A stretch of DNA of 64,000 nt from Vallitalea sp. (GTDB lineage Bacteria > Bacillota > Clostridia > Lachnospirales > Vallitaleaceae). This document shows, in pieces, positions 27,755 through 37,007 of this stretch (position 1 is the stretch's first letter; each line of letters begins with the position of its first letter). The stretch is taken from contig JAOARM010000018.1 of NCBI GenBank assembly GCA_025210515.1, forward strand, positions 1-64,000, given 5' to 3'. A program made the position numbers and the translations under genes. The notes beneath the pieces were generated by a model that was given only the letters and a program-made list of their open reading frames with translations, was not told the DNA's origin and made no database searches.

Positions 27755-28762
27755 ATGGGTGGATTAACATATACAATGCTTGATACAGCTAATCTTTCAA
27801 CTGCCGAAATGTATGGAAACATTCTATGTCAACTTGGAGAAGAACATGAAGAAATCGTTGGGCTTTCGGCTGACCTTGCAAAATCAACTAAAATTGGATT
27901 ATTCGCTGAAAAATTTCCTAATCGTTTTTTCAATACTGGAATAGCTGAACAGAATATGTTTGGAATTGCTTCTGGTTTAGCAAAATGTGGTCTTGTTCCA
28001 TTTGTATCAACTTTTGCAATATTTACATCTATGAGAGCACTTGACCAAGTTCATACAGACATATGTTATCAAAACCTTAATGTGAAAATGATAGCAACTC
28101 ATGCAGGGCTATCGTTCGGTCAGGCAGGTACAACTCATCATTGTACAGAAGATATTGCAATAATGAGATCAATGGCAAATCTGAAAGTAATTGTTCCAGC
28201 TGATGGAATTGAGACTGCAAATGCAGTTATCAAAGCTTATGAAACAGATGGCCCTGTATATATTAGAATTAATAGAGGATTTGACCAAAAAGTATATGAT
28301 AATTTTGATTATAATTATACACTAGGTAAAGCTAATCAATTGGCAGAAGGAAATGACCTAACAATAATCGCATGTGGTTCATGTGTTTATCAAGCTATAG
28401 AGGCCGCCAAAATACTAAGTGAAGTTGATGGTATAAAAGCAAGAGTTCTTAATATGCACACTATCAAACCTATTGATAGAGAAGCTATTTTAAAAGCTGT
28501 TCATGAAACAAGAAGAATTATAACCGTAGAAGACCATAACGTAATTGGCGGTCTTGGTAGTGCAGTAGCAGAAGTTATTGTAGAAAGTGGTAAAGGCTGT
28601 GCATTCATGAAATTAGGCATACCAGATACTTACTCTATTATAGGTTTACATGAGGACTTAATGTCTTATTACAAAATAGATACAAATGGTATAGTTGAAA
28701 AAGTACGTGAATTAATTGGCTTAGAATTTGAAGAAGATGATGATTGGGAAGATGAGGTGTAG
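27755..28762 (+). CDS. Transketolase, C-terminal subunit
   Basis: 335 residues: the pyrimidine-binding domain with the catalytic Glu in FNTGIAEQNMFGIASGLAKCG, and a C-terminal transketolase domain (about 190-310, ending in the VEDHNVIGGLGSAVAEVI stretch). Together with the previous gene it forms a two-subunit enzyme that moves two-carbon ketol units or makes acyloins. AAAGGAG lies 9 bases before the start. The C-terminus is acidic (EFEEDDDWEDEV). Confidence 0.88.
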   Translation: MGGLTYTMLDTANLSTAEMYGNILCQLGEEHEEIVGLSADLAKSTKIGLFAEKFPNRFFNTGIAEQNMFGIASGLAKCGLVPFVSTFAIFTSMRALDQVHTDICYQNLNVKMIATHAGLSFGQAGTTHHCTEDIAIMRSMANLKVIVPADGIETANAVIKAYETDGPVYIRINRGFDQKVYDNFDYNYTLGKANQLAEGNDLTIIACGSCVYQAIEAAKILSEVDGIKARVLNMHTIKPIDREAILKAVHETRRIITVEDHNVIGGLGSAVAEVIVESGKGCAFMKLGIPDTYSIIGLHEDLMSYYKIDTNGIVEKVRELIGLEFEEDDDWEDEV

Positions 28763-28765
28763 ATA

Positions 28766-29557
28766 ATGGCTACTAGAGAAGAAATATACGCTAACAAAAT
28801 ATTTCTTAACGCTGTACTCCCATTAGTTAAAACTATTATAGAGTCCAAAGAAAATTTAGCTAATAAATTCAAGAACAAAAATGCCATTGTAGGAATAAGT
28901 GCCAAAGATCCAAAGGGTAAAGTTGGTACTCATTATATTATTGAAGACGGTAATTTTACAGTGATAAAAGGCTGTCACGAAAAATGTGATATTGAACTAG
29001 AGTTTAGTAGTATTAAATCATTAAATGATTTTTTTGCAGGAAAAAGCAAAAAGCTTCCTAAAATAAAAGGCTGGTACAAATTAAGCCTTCTTATTCCTAC
29101 TTTAAAAACTCTTATTTATATGGGAAAAATACTTTCAGTAACATCTATTCCAGATAATGAAGAAGATAAAGATTTAATAGTTAAACTGTATTTTTCTCTT
29201 CTATCAACAGGTATCAGCCAACTTAATAAGGCAGGACACAAAGAAATATCACATTGGGCTAGTAAAAGTCCAGATAGAGTATTTCAATGGGCTGTTACTA
29301 ATAAGCCAGAGCTATCTTCATACATTAGAATAAAAGCAGGTAAATCAAAAGCTTCACGAGGTGAATATAAGCGTTCAAAACCATTTTTTACTATGAGATT
29401 TGATTCTTCTGACAGTGCCCTTGGTATTTTACTTGATATTGATGATATGATTGAATCAACTGTTACAAAAAAATTGATAATGGAGGGAGCACCAGAATTC
29501 GGAGCACAACTTGGCGAATATATGTTAATAGTAGGTTCTTATGCTAAAGGTGACTAA
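28766..29557 (+). CDS. SCP2-like lipid-binding protein (second of two)
   Basis: 263 residues, soluble. An N-terminal SCP2-like segment has TVIKGCHEKCDIELEFSSIK and LNDFFAGKSKKLPKIKG; a second segment near the C-terminus reads FFTMRFDSSDSALGILLDID. It is the same general plan as the first gene of the operon but clearly diverged. It follows the transketolase by 3 bases with GAGGTG as the ribosome-binding site, so cotranslation with the enzyme is likely. A lipid or other hydrophobic substrate carrier role is inferred. Confidence 0.55.
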   Translation: MATREEIYANKIFLNAVLPLVKTIIESKENLANKFKNKNAIVGISAKDPKGKVGTHYIIEDGNFTVIKGCHEKCDIELEFSSIKSLNDFFAGKSKKLPKIKGWYKLSLLIPTLKTLIYMGKILSVTSIPDNEEDKDLIVKLYFSLLSTGISQLNKAGHKEISHWASKSPDRVFQWAVTNKPELSSYIRIKAGKSKASRGEYKRSKPFFTMRFDSSDSALGILLDIDDMIESTVTKKLIMEGAPEFGAQLGEYMLIVGSYAKGD

Positions 29558-29600
29558 CCTACCCATATTAGAATCTAAGAAATTGAAAGGATTATAATTA

Positions 29601-30110
29601 ATGAAAATAAAATCATTAAGTCATGTAGGGCTGACTGTATCTAATTTTGAATCAGCAGTTAAATTTTATTCTGAAACATTTGGTTTCAAGTTAATCAGTG
29701 AGCAACTACTTGATAAAGACCAAGTAAATGAATTATATAATCTATATGGATTAAAAGATACTAAAATTCGATTAGGTTTTTTAAGAGCACCAAAAGGTGG
29801 TGTAATTGAAATCTTTGAATTCTATCCAAGTCTTCAAGCAAAAAACACAATATGGAATAAACCAGGGCTTACACACTTCACTCTAGATGTTAATAATGTT
29901 AACAAATGGTATCGTCGTCTAAAAGAAAAAGGAATATATTTTTATAGTGAACCTCAAAACACAGATGGAACTGACTGGGTGTTTATGAAAGATCCTGATG
30001 GAAATTTGATTGAGCTTATTGATCTTAAAATCAATTACACTATTATAAGAATACTGGGTGGTATAGCTGGAAGTATCATGAAAAAATCTAAATTCAAAAG
30101 TTATTATTAA
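29601..30110 (+). CDS. VOC (glyoxalase/dioxygenase fold) family protein
   Basis: 169 residues with two beta-alpha-beta-beta-beta repeats. Likely metal ligands are His in LSHVGLTV, Glu in VIEIFEF, His in LTHFTLDV and Glu in NLIELID, the glyoxalase I-like arrangement. A short C-terminal extension follows the domain. It could isomerise or cleave a product of the aminotransferase/transketolase pair. Position 43 bases after the second SCP2 gene suggests the same operon. Confidence 0.78.
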   Translation: MKIKSLSHVGLTVSNFESAVKFYSETFGFKLISEQLLDKDQVNELYNLYGLKDTKIRLGFLRAPKGGVIEIFEFYPSLQAKNTIWNKPGLTHFTLDVNNVNKWYRRLKEKGIYFYSEPQNTDGTDWVFMKDPDGNLIELIDLKINYTIIRILGGIAGSIMKKSKFKSYY

Positions 30111-30235
30111 AGATAAACTTCACTAAATATATTAATGTATTTTAATATCATAATTACTATATTAATATCCATTATTAACCATAAAAATAATTAATGATAC
30201 AATAATATATTAACTAATAACTTTAGGGGGTTAAA

Positions 30236-30919
30236 ATGGATTATTTTTTTAGAACAACAAAAAATTCTCATAAAATTAAATATCATAAAAGTACTTTTGA
30301 AAAAATATCTCAAGAACGAAGACAACGTATTATGAATATAGCTATTGCAGAATTCGCAACTAACGGTTATAATGCCACTAACATAAATGTTATTGCAAAA
30401 AAAGCTGGTATTAGTATAGGATCTATGTATAGTTATTTTGCATCAAAAGAAGACTTGTTTCTTACAATAGTCGATATGAGTTTCCACATATTAGAAACTG
30501 CATTATATTCTATTGATATAAAAGAAGGGAATATATTTGATATTCTAGAAAAACTTTTAAAAACATCTAGAGATTATGCTATAAAATACCCAGAACTCAA
30601 TCAAATATATCTTGACGTTACTACTCAAGGACTTTCAAAATTTTCTAATAAGTTATCTCATAAATTAGAAGAAATTACAGCTAATCTATACTTAGATATA
30701 CTAACTTCTGCTAAAAAAAATAATATAATTGATATAGATATAGATACTCATATATGTTCTTATTGTATAGATAATCTTATACTAATGTTTCAATTTTCCT
30801 ATACATCAGATTATTATAAAGAGCGATTAAAAATATTTATTGGAAATAATAATATAAAAGATGAAGAAAAAATAATAGCAGAAATCATGAAACTATTAAG
30901 AAAAGCTTTGACCAAATAA
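30236..30919 (+). CDS. TetR family transcriptional regulator
   Basis: 227 residues. After an unusual basic 25-residue N-terminal extension the HTH occupies about 30-75 (IMNIAIAEFATNGYNATNINVIAKKAGISIGSMYSYFASKEDLF). The rest is an all-helical ligand domain without recognisable family. A GGGGG site precedes the ATG. It lies 125 bases after the VOC gene, and is the natural candidate to bind the operator at 24747-24766 and sense the operon's hydrophobic ligand (inference). Confidence 0.85.
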   Translation: MDYFFRTTKNSHKIKYHKSTFEKISQERRQRIMNIAIAEFATNGYNATNINVIAKKAGISIGSMYSYFASKEDLFLTIVDMSFHILETALYSIDIKEGNIFDILEKLLKTSRDYAIKYPELNQIYLDVTTQGLSKFSNKLSHKLEEITANLYLDILTSAKKNNIIDIDIDTHICSYCIDNLILMFQFSYTSDYYKERLKIFIGNNNIKDEEKIIAEIMKLLRKALTK

Positions 30920-30966
30920 ACCTATTAATTAATACTGTGATATTTATAAATGATTCAATAAAATAA

Positions 30967-31008
30967 TAGACTAGATTTAGCTACTCATTAATAGCTTAAT
31001 CTAGTCTA
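30967..31008. terminator. Bidirectional terminator derived from the outer stem of the hairpin repeat
   Basis: TAGACTAGATTTAGCT pairs with AGCTTAATCTAGTCTA (15 of 16), the same stem family as the outer arms at 10128 and 21539 (GATAGACTAG-TTTAGC), but the two inner hairpins are missing. It separates the convergent TetR and chemoreceptor genes and ends in a T-rich run. Confidence 0.65.
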
Positions 31009-31015
31009 TACTTAT

Positions 31016-32524
31016 TTAATTATACATCTTATCTATAATATTTCTAAGTTCATTAGATAGTTCTTCTAATTTATCTGACTCATTTTTAAAATCGTTAACA
31101 AAAATATTTATTTCTTCCATTCCTGCACTTACTTGCTGTATTGATGCTGAGTTAGATTCAGCACCAACTGCAATCTGCTTCATATAGTCTATTATTTCAT
31201 TTTTATTAGATACCATCATATTATTTTGATCTTTAATTTGTTTTATCTTAGAATATAATTCAGTTGAAGAATCAAACATAGAGCTAAAAATTTCTTTTGT
31301 TTTCTCTACAGAATTCATTTGATCTTCCACATGAGCCACATTAACTTTCATATCTTTTACTGCTAATGATGAATTTTTTTGTATATCACTTATTATATTT
31401 CTTATTTGTTCAGTAGATTGTGATGTCTGTTCTGCAAGTTTTCTTATCTCATCAGCTACAACTGCAAATCCTCTACCTGCTTCTCCTGCTCTAGCACTTT
31501 CAATAGAAGCATTTAACGCCAATAAATTAGTTTGATCAGCAATGAATCCAATAGTAGTAACTATCTCCTCAATTAACTCTGAACTTTTATCAACTTCCAT
31601 AATCATTGTGTTTACTCTAGTGGTAGACTCATTTAATTCATGACTCTTATCCATTAGAATATTAACCTTTTCCATACCTTCATCATTTAATTTATTATCT
31701 ATTTCAATAGATTTAGTAATTAAGGTGATATCACTAATAATATTCTCTATAATAGCACCTAGTTCCCCCGCTTTATCAGAACTTTTTTCTATTTCTAACG
31801 CTTGTTTGCTAGTTGAATTAGCCACTTCTGACATAACATTATTGATTTCTGCAGTTATTGCATTAGTAATTTCACTTTTATCTTTTATTGTTAAATCTGT
31901 TAATTGATTTACAATCATTCTTATTCTATTAGATAAATCATTGTTTTCATTACTCTTATCTGTTATTATATTTAACTGTTGTGCATTATGTTTTATTGTA
32001 TTTGTATGTTGTCTATTAATTAAGATACATATAAAAATAATAAAACATACAGTGAATGATCTATCAATAAAATTATCAATACCCAATTGGTGAATATTAT
32101 TATGGTAATTAAAATATAATACACATGTACATATCAAAGCAATTATTGAACTACCATATATGAATTTCTTGTCGATAGACATACAACTTAAAATTACTGG
32201 AATCAATACAATTCCCCATAAATTATACGATTGATTATAGAGAAATACCAATGTTGTAGACACTATTGTAAAATTAATTATAAGTATATACTCTAATTTG
32301 TTTTCATCTACTTTAAATTTTCTTAGTAAATGTGGTAATAAACTTCCCATTAATAATGCTATAACAATAGAACCATTAGTAATAAAATCTCTGTCCTCTG
32401 AAGGTGCAACAAATTCACTAGCCACAATAGCTACAATACCTAAGGTAAGTGCGATTGTTAAGATTCTGATTAGGTTTGTATTGTTCTTTTTCTTTAAATC
32501 GTAATAATAATCTGTCTTATTCAT
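31016..32524 (-). CDS. Methyl-accepting chemotaxis protein with polytopic membrane domain
   Basis: 502 residues. Instead of the usual two helices around a periplasmic sensor, the first 170 residues hold about five or six hydrophobic segments with very short loops, so there is almost no extracellular domain. The C-terminal half is a standard signalling coiled coil with the conserved hairpin tip [39 protein letters not shown]. It probably senses a membrane or cytoplasmic signal. Single gene; no sigma-D-type promoter was recognised upstream. Confidence 0.9.
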   Translation of the reverse strand: MNKTDYYYDLKKKNNTNLIRILTIALTLGIVAIVASEFVAPSEDRDFITNGSIVIALLMGSLLPHLLRKFKVDENKLEYILIINFTIVSTTLVFLYNQSYNLWGIVLIPVILSCMSIDKKFIYGSSIIALICTCVLYFNYHNNIHQLGIDNFIDRSFTVCFIIFICILINRQHTNTIKHNAQQLNIITDKSNENNDLSNRIRMIVNQLTDLTIKDKSEITNAITAEINNVMSEVANSTSKQALEIEKSSDKAGELGAIIENIISDITLITKSIEIDNKLNDEGMEKVNILMDKSHELNESTTRVNTMIMEVDKSSELIEEIVTTIGFIADQTNLLALNASIESARAGEAGRGFAVVADEIRKLAEQTSQSTEQIRNIISDIQKNSSLAVKDMKVNVAHVEDQMNSVEKTKEIFSSMFDSSTELYSKIKQIKDQNNMMVSNKNEIIDYMKQIAVGAESNSASIQQVSAGMEEINIFVNDFKNESDKLEELSNELRNIIDKMYN

Positions 32525-32763
32525 CTAATCCCATCCTTGTTTTCAAAATATAATATCTAAAATATATATATTAATTGTGTTAAATGATAATATATCACAA
32601 CAATACTATAAGCTTTTAGATATCTTGCCTATAAGTTACTGAAAAAATTAATTTATAAATAATTTACCTATCATTATTATTTCGACATCAATTTAATTAT
32701 TCCTCTTTATTTTTACATTTTTTATCAATTTATATATAAAAAGCTACTTATTTTACTAATAAC
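32525..32763. other. AT-rich intergenic region
   Basis: Between the chemoreceptor start and the terminator of the DUF3892 gene I see only AT-rich sequence with no ORF, repeat or clear promoter. Confidence 0.5.
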
Positions 32764-32807
32764 AAAAGTCAGCTCTTTAATAGCAATAATTAAATAGCTG
32801 ACTTTTT
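32764..32807 (-). terminator. Intrinsic terminator of the DUF3892 gene
   Basis: AAAAGTCAGCT pairs with AGCTGACTTTT; A- and T-runs on both sides make it usable in either direction. It lies 31 bases past the stop. Confidence 0.8.
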
Positions 32808-32837
32808 GATCTTAGATAAATATATTTAATTTATATA

Positions 32838-33065
32838 TTAATATCCTGGGTAATTATCTAGATTGTTATCTTCTCTTTGGTCAGGGTCTGCTCTTAAAAA
32901 CTCAACTCCATTTTTAGCTTTACCTACATTAACTCCTTCTATTTTATCATCTTTAGTCATTTTAATTGCATCTTCAATAGAATAAGAGTTTCCATCATTA
33001 AGCATAACATCTGTTATTTTCCCATATCCATCTTTTCTTACGTTAGTAATTTTAGCTTTTTCCAT
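32838..33065 (-). CDS. DUF3892 family small protein
   Basis: 75 residues, cytoplasmic. The pattern KITNVRKDGYGKITDVMLNDG with SIEDAIKMTKDDKIEGV and a terminal segment with RADPDQREDNNLDNYPGY matches the DUF3892 family, which is widespread in Firmicutes and of unknown role. A GGAGG site precedes the ATG. Monocistronic with its own terminator. Confidence 0.8.
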   Translation of the reverse strand: MEKAKITNVRKDGYGKITDVMLNDGNSYSIEDAIKMTKDDKIEGVNVGKAKNGVEFLRADPDQREDNNLDNYPGY

Positions 33066-33160
33066 ACAAACTTCCTCCTTAATATTTACTGTATTTAGTT
33101 TATATAGTTATTATCTGTAAATTAAGGAAGTTTATACAATAAATATAAGGATTACTTTCT

Positions 33161-33778
33161 TTATTTGTAATAACATACTTCAAACATCTCTACGTATCCA
33201 TTAATATCTTCTAATATTTCATCGGGATTAATGATAGTATTAGATTTATTGTTATTAATGTATTCATTTCCATATTGTTCAAACGTCCATCTTATAGAGT
33301 TAACAGCTCTTTTTACATCTACATTATCTTTGAACAAACTGTAATCAACATTACTAAAGATTTTTTCCATTAATTCATTTCTTCTATTATCTCCAACAAA
33401 ATCTATATCATCTTTAAAATCTATAGATTTATCTACAAAACATGACATAAAAAAGTTAAATATATTTGGATAAACTTTGATAAGTTGCATCTTAACTATA
33501 GTTATTTCTTTTAGTAGCTTAATTATATCTGTTTCATCAAAATTAATACTCTTCTTAAATTGTTCCATAATCAAATCAAAACAATAATTATAGATGTATA
33601 TATATAATTTTTTTTTGCTTCCAAAATAGTGAAATAGTAATCCTTTTGATATACCAGCGTTTTTAACAATATTATTAGTTGATGCTTTATCATATCCTAA
33701 TGAAGAAAACTCATCAATGGCTGCATTTATTATTCTTTCTTGCTTTTCTTTGTCAATAGCCCAAAATTTCTCATTCAT
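33161..33778 (-). CDS. TetR family transcriptional regulator
   Basis: 205 residues. The N-terminal HTH (about 12-57) reads RIINAAIDEFSSLGYDKASTNNIVKNAGISKGLLFHYFGSKKKLY; the C-terminal ligand domain is not assigned to a subfamily. An AAAGGGG site precedes the ATG. It stands alone, with a palindrome at 33827-33845 upstream suggesting autoregulation; the other target genes are not evident. Confidence 0.87.
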   Translation of the reverse strand: MNEKFWAIDKEKQERIINAAIDEFSSLGYDKASTNNIVKNAGISKGLLFHYFGSKKKLYIYIYNYCFDLIMEQFKKSINFDETDIIKLLKEITIVKMQLIKVYPNIFNFFMSCFVDKSIDFKDDIDFVGDNRRNELMEKIFSNVDYSLFKDNVDVKRAVNSIRWTFEQYGNEYINNNKSNTIINPDEILEDINGYVEMFEVCYYK

Positions 33779-33826
33779 ATTTAATTCCCCTTTGACTAAT
33801 TAATGAGATGATAAAATCATAACACT

Positions 33827-33845
33827 ATTGACCAAGTTAATCAAT
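33827..33845. promoter_or_regulatory. Putative TetR autoregulatory operator
   Basis: ATTGACCAAGTTAATCAAT has inverted ATTGA/TCAAT ends and lies about 50 bases upstream of the TetR gene. A related TTGACTAATTAATGA occurs 36 bases nearer the gene. TTGACCAA-type half-sites are common for TetR regulators. Confidence 0.4.
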
Positions 33846-33902
33846 GGATTTTTATATATAAGCTACTATAAAATAATACAATAATTTATTCAAAAGGCAT
33901 TT

Positions 33903-35882
33903 TTAAGAATAACTTAATACTACCATCTGATGACATTCTATTTTATCAACTTCATAGCTTAGTTTTTCACCATTTTGACTAAATGGAATATCTATCATCT
34001 GAGGAGCTAAATATACTTTCTTAATTTTTTCTTTAATATGTAATTGGCACTTAACATTATAAATAGGTACTATATCTTCAATAACTTCCACTCCTTCACC
34101 ACGCTTCACAGGAGTTGCATATAATAAATGATTAATATATCTACCCAGTTTTTCTTGATGCTGAATAGTAGTTATTCCTTGCTCTTGTAGTGTTGTAATT
34201 AATGTCTTATTCTCACCTAACAATTCATCTAATGCAACTTTAATAGTATCTTTTAGTATTAAACTAGCTTTAGTTGCATAGTCATCAAATATATTCCATG
34301 CAATATATATTCCTGCCTTACCTTTTACCATTCCTGGTGAACGTTTATTTGGTTCATTTGGTGTATGCCTATGAGAACAGAAATGTAATAAGTCCCTATT
34401 AAAATAACTATCTTCTCTTTCTCCAAGAACTTCTCCACCATTAAGTGAAATTTTAATACCATCACTATACATAACAAAAGCCGTACTTCCAAGTCCGTGG
34501 TAATTAAATGAAGGAATAAAATAATCTGGCTTATAAGTATTATTTCCTTCGTATTTTACACCGAAATCAAGTAAAAATTCTTTTTGATCTATATCTAAAC
34601 CTGATTTTCCTGTAGCAAGAACTTTTCCTCCTTGAGCTATAAAGTTATCAAGTTTTTCTTGTAATTTTGAATTTATTAATACCACATCTGGTAATATAAT
34701 AACTTTGTATTTATTAAAATCTTCTTCTTTATCAATTACATCAAAAAGATAATTACCTTCTAATAATATACGCACAGCTCCAGATTCTGCATTATCAACG
34801 TAATCATGTCCTTCTTGTGCTGCTTTATAATAATCTTTTGTCAACAATCCAATATCAGCTATATTAGTTACATCATCGCACCATTCTTCTTTTTGTTCTA
34901 TCTCTTTATAAGCTTCTCCAACTAATGAATAAGTCACCTCATCTAAGAAAGCCTCTGGGTGCATCTGATCTCCAACGGACATTTTTGCCCCATTTGCTAA
35001 GTTAATAGCTGCTTCATAACGAAGTGCATTAGGATGTTTGAATCCGCCAAACTCTCCCCAAGTACCATGGAACTTACCAGTCATACCTAAGAAATCTTTT
35101 CCTAATCCTTGTACATATCTAGCAGATAATGGGAAGTGATCATAACCCCATCCACCAGTAGGCAATGACTCTAATTCAAAATGTGTAAAATGTCCGTATA
35201 AATCTCTTCTACCTCTTGGAATATTACCACCATTATGAAATACTTTCATTTCTGGCTTAATATTATGTACAGCTTCATTAATTGTTTTCAAATAATTAAG
35301 AAAGACTCTTTCACCTAGGTCCATAACCGCTTCTTCATCTCTTGGGTCTTTTCCTTCTGCTATAAGTTGATTTATACATGTGTTACAATAACACTTTCTT
35401 TTTCCTACTATATCAAGAAATATTCCTTCTGTATCAAATCTGTTAGTTACTTCCTTAACTTGACTTACTAAATAATCAAGATATGGTGTATTCATACAGA
35501 ATTCATGAAATCCTGCTTGTGCAAAATCTTTTACCCATCTTGTACTTTGGTCTTCGTTTCTATATAGCCATTCTGGATGCTTCATAGCCGTAATTTCATC
35601 TAATCCTGCTGAAATATATATCTGTGTCTTAACGTTAATTTCTTTACATGCTTCTAACATTTCTTCCAACAAATCATTTTCCATTGATGGATGAGGTTCA
35701 CTTACACCATTTTTGTAATAAAGCCAACCATGATGGCATTTTGCAAAAATAGTAATTGAATTCACATGACCTTTTTTTAATGCATTTTGAAACTGTTCTT
35801 TGCTAAATTTACTTCCAACTCCTGGTATTTTACCTGATGTATGAAAATCTAAATGAATTTGTCTAAATGGCATTTGTCCCAT
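33903..35882 (-). CDS. Putative glycoside hydrolase (GHL6-type barrel with beta-galactosidase trimerisation-like domain)
   Basis: 659 residues, no signal peptide, so it acts in the cytoplasm. The first ~340 residues form a TIM-barrel of the hypothetical glycosyl hydrolase 6 group (HLDFHTSGKIPGVGSKF, then ITIFAKCHHGWLYY and EGIFLDIVGKRKCYC with a likely catalytic Asp). Residues about 380-480 (YKVIILPDVVLINSKLQEKLDNFI) resemble the GH42 trimerisation fold. The C-terminus is beta-rich. Substrate unknown. AAGGAGG 8 bases upstream fixes the ATG at 35882. The AraC gene upstream and nearby sugar ABC operon suggest uptake and cleavage of a small glycoside. Confidence 0.75.
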   Translation of the reverse strand: MGQMPFRQIHLDFHTSGKIPGVGSKFSKEQFQNALKKGHVNSITIFAKCHHGWLYYKNGVSEPHPSMENDLLEEMLEACKEINVKTQIYISAGLDEITAMKHPEWLYRNEDQSTRWVKDFAQAGFHEFCMNTPYLDYLVSQVKEVTNRFDTEGIFLDIVGKRKCYCNTCINQLIAEGKDPRDEEAVMDLGERVFLNYLKTINEAVHNIKPEMKVFHNGGNIPRGRRDLYGHFTHFELESLPTGGWGYDHFPLSARYVQGLGKDFLGMTGKFHGTWGEFGGFKHPNALRYEAAINLANGAKMSVGDQMHPEAFLDEVTYSLVGEAYKEIEQKEEWCDDVTNIADIGLLTKDYYKAAQEGHDYVDNAESGAVRILLEGNYLFDVIDKEEDFNKYKVIILPDVVLINSKLQEKLDNFIAQGGKVLATGKSGLDIDQKEFLLDFGVKYEGNNTYKPDYFIPSFNYHGLGSTAFVMYSDGIKISLNGGEVLGEREDSYFNRDLLHFCSHRHTPNEPNKRSPGMVKGKAGIYIAWNIFDDYATKASLILKDTIKVALDELLGENKTLITTLQEQGITTIQHQEKLGRYINHLLYATPVKRGEGVEVIEDIVPIYNVKCQLHIKEKIKKVYLAPQMIDIPFSQNGEKLSYEVDKIECHQMVVLSYS

Positions 35883-35993
35883 TAAAATTCCTCCTTGTTT
35901 AATATTATAAATTGATATTATCATAAACTAGGAGGACTATCTTGGTAATTATTATCTTGTTTTTTAGTATTATTATCTTTGTTATAAATCGAA

Positions 35994-36824
35994 CTAATTT
36001 TTACGTTGTTTTCTATAATTTGATGGAGTCATTCCGCTATAATTTTTAAATTGCTTTGAAAAATTGCCTACATCAGTATATCCAACTAGTGTTCCAATAT
36101 GAGAAATAGATAAATCTGAACTTACAAGATACTCTTTTGCTTTTTCAAATCTTTGTGTTTTAACATAATTCATAGGGGTATTACCAAAATGAGAACGAAA
36201 AAACCTGATAAAATAATTCTCTTGAAGATGTACAATATCTGCTAATTGATTAACAGTAATAGGTTGATCAATATTATCATGAATATATGTTATTAATAAC
36301 TCTAGTTTCTCAATGGCTGGTGATTTATATATATTTAGTTCTTTTGCTTTTGTTTTTTCAAGAAAAAAAGATATAATCTCTAGTAAAACTGCTTTTGCTT
36401 TAAGAATTGAAGATACTTCTTGCTGTCTGTCATATTCAATTAATCTATCAAAAGCGTTTATTAACCAATTATGCCCTTCTGTAATATTGATTACATTTGG
36501 AAAATCAAATATTTCAAACAGATTTTTATTGCCAATAGTAGCGGTAAAATGACACCAATACTTTTCATAATAATTATCATTCACATAAGAATATGCATGT
36601 TTTCTATTAGCAGGCATTAATACTAAATCTCCTTTTTTAGGAAAAAAACACTTATCTCCACTCTGAATCCAACCATCTCCATCACATATATAATAAAATT
36701 TATTAAAATCTATTTTACATCCATCTTCTTTCCATGTATTATCGCACTTGATATAATCTGCAACAATAAGATTAACATGTAAATTTGATAAATAGGCTTT
36801 ACTAAGATTTTTTTTAACTTCCAT
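35994..36824 (-). CDS. AraC family transcriptional regulator
   Basis: 276 residues. The N-terminal half is a cupin-like sugar-sensing domain (SGDKCFFPKKGDLVLMPANRKHAY) and residues about 175-275 carry two HTH motifs ending with VGYTDVGNFSKQFKNYSGMTPSNYRKQR. AAAGGAG lies 8 bases before the ATG. It is 110 bases upstream of the glycosidase and in the same direction, so it probably activates it and perhaps the ABC transporter behind it. Confidence 0.9.
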   Translation of the reverse strand: MEVKKNLSKAYLSNLHVNLIVADYIKCDNTWKEDGCKIDFNKFYYICDGDGWIQSGDKCFFPKKGDLVLMPANRKHAYSYVNDNYYEKYWCHFTATIGNKNLFEIFDFPNVINITEGHNWLINAFDRLIEYDRQQEVSSILKAKAVLLEIISFFLEKTKAKELNIYKSPAIEKLELLITYIHDNIDQPITVNQLADIVHLQENYFIRFFRSHFGNTPMNYVKTQRFEKAKEYLVSSDLSISHIGTLVGYTDVGNFSKQFKNYSGMTPSNYRKQRKN

Positions 36825-36937
36825 GATGCATACTCCTTTTAAAATAAACTATACAATTGTTATATTTTGCTACATTCGATTATAACATATAATTATAAGG
36901 CAAGAAAAGTCATAGAGTCTTGTATTAAAACAAAAAA

Positions 36938-36976
36938 AAGTTAGTTCAACACTAATATTTAGCATTGAACTAACTT
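36938..36976 (-). terminator. Terminator of the ABC sugar importer operon
   Basis: AAGTTAGTTCAA pairs with TTGAACTAACTT, followed on the minus strand by a long T-run. It separates rbsB-like from the AraC gene. Confidence 0.85.
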
Positions 36977-37007
36977 ATTTTTTATATTATATAGTTTTTA
37001 CATTCTT

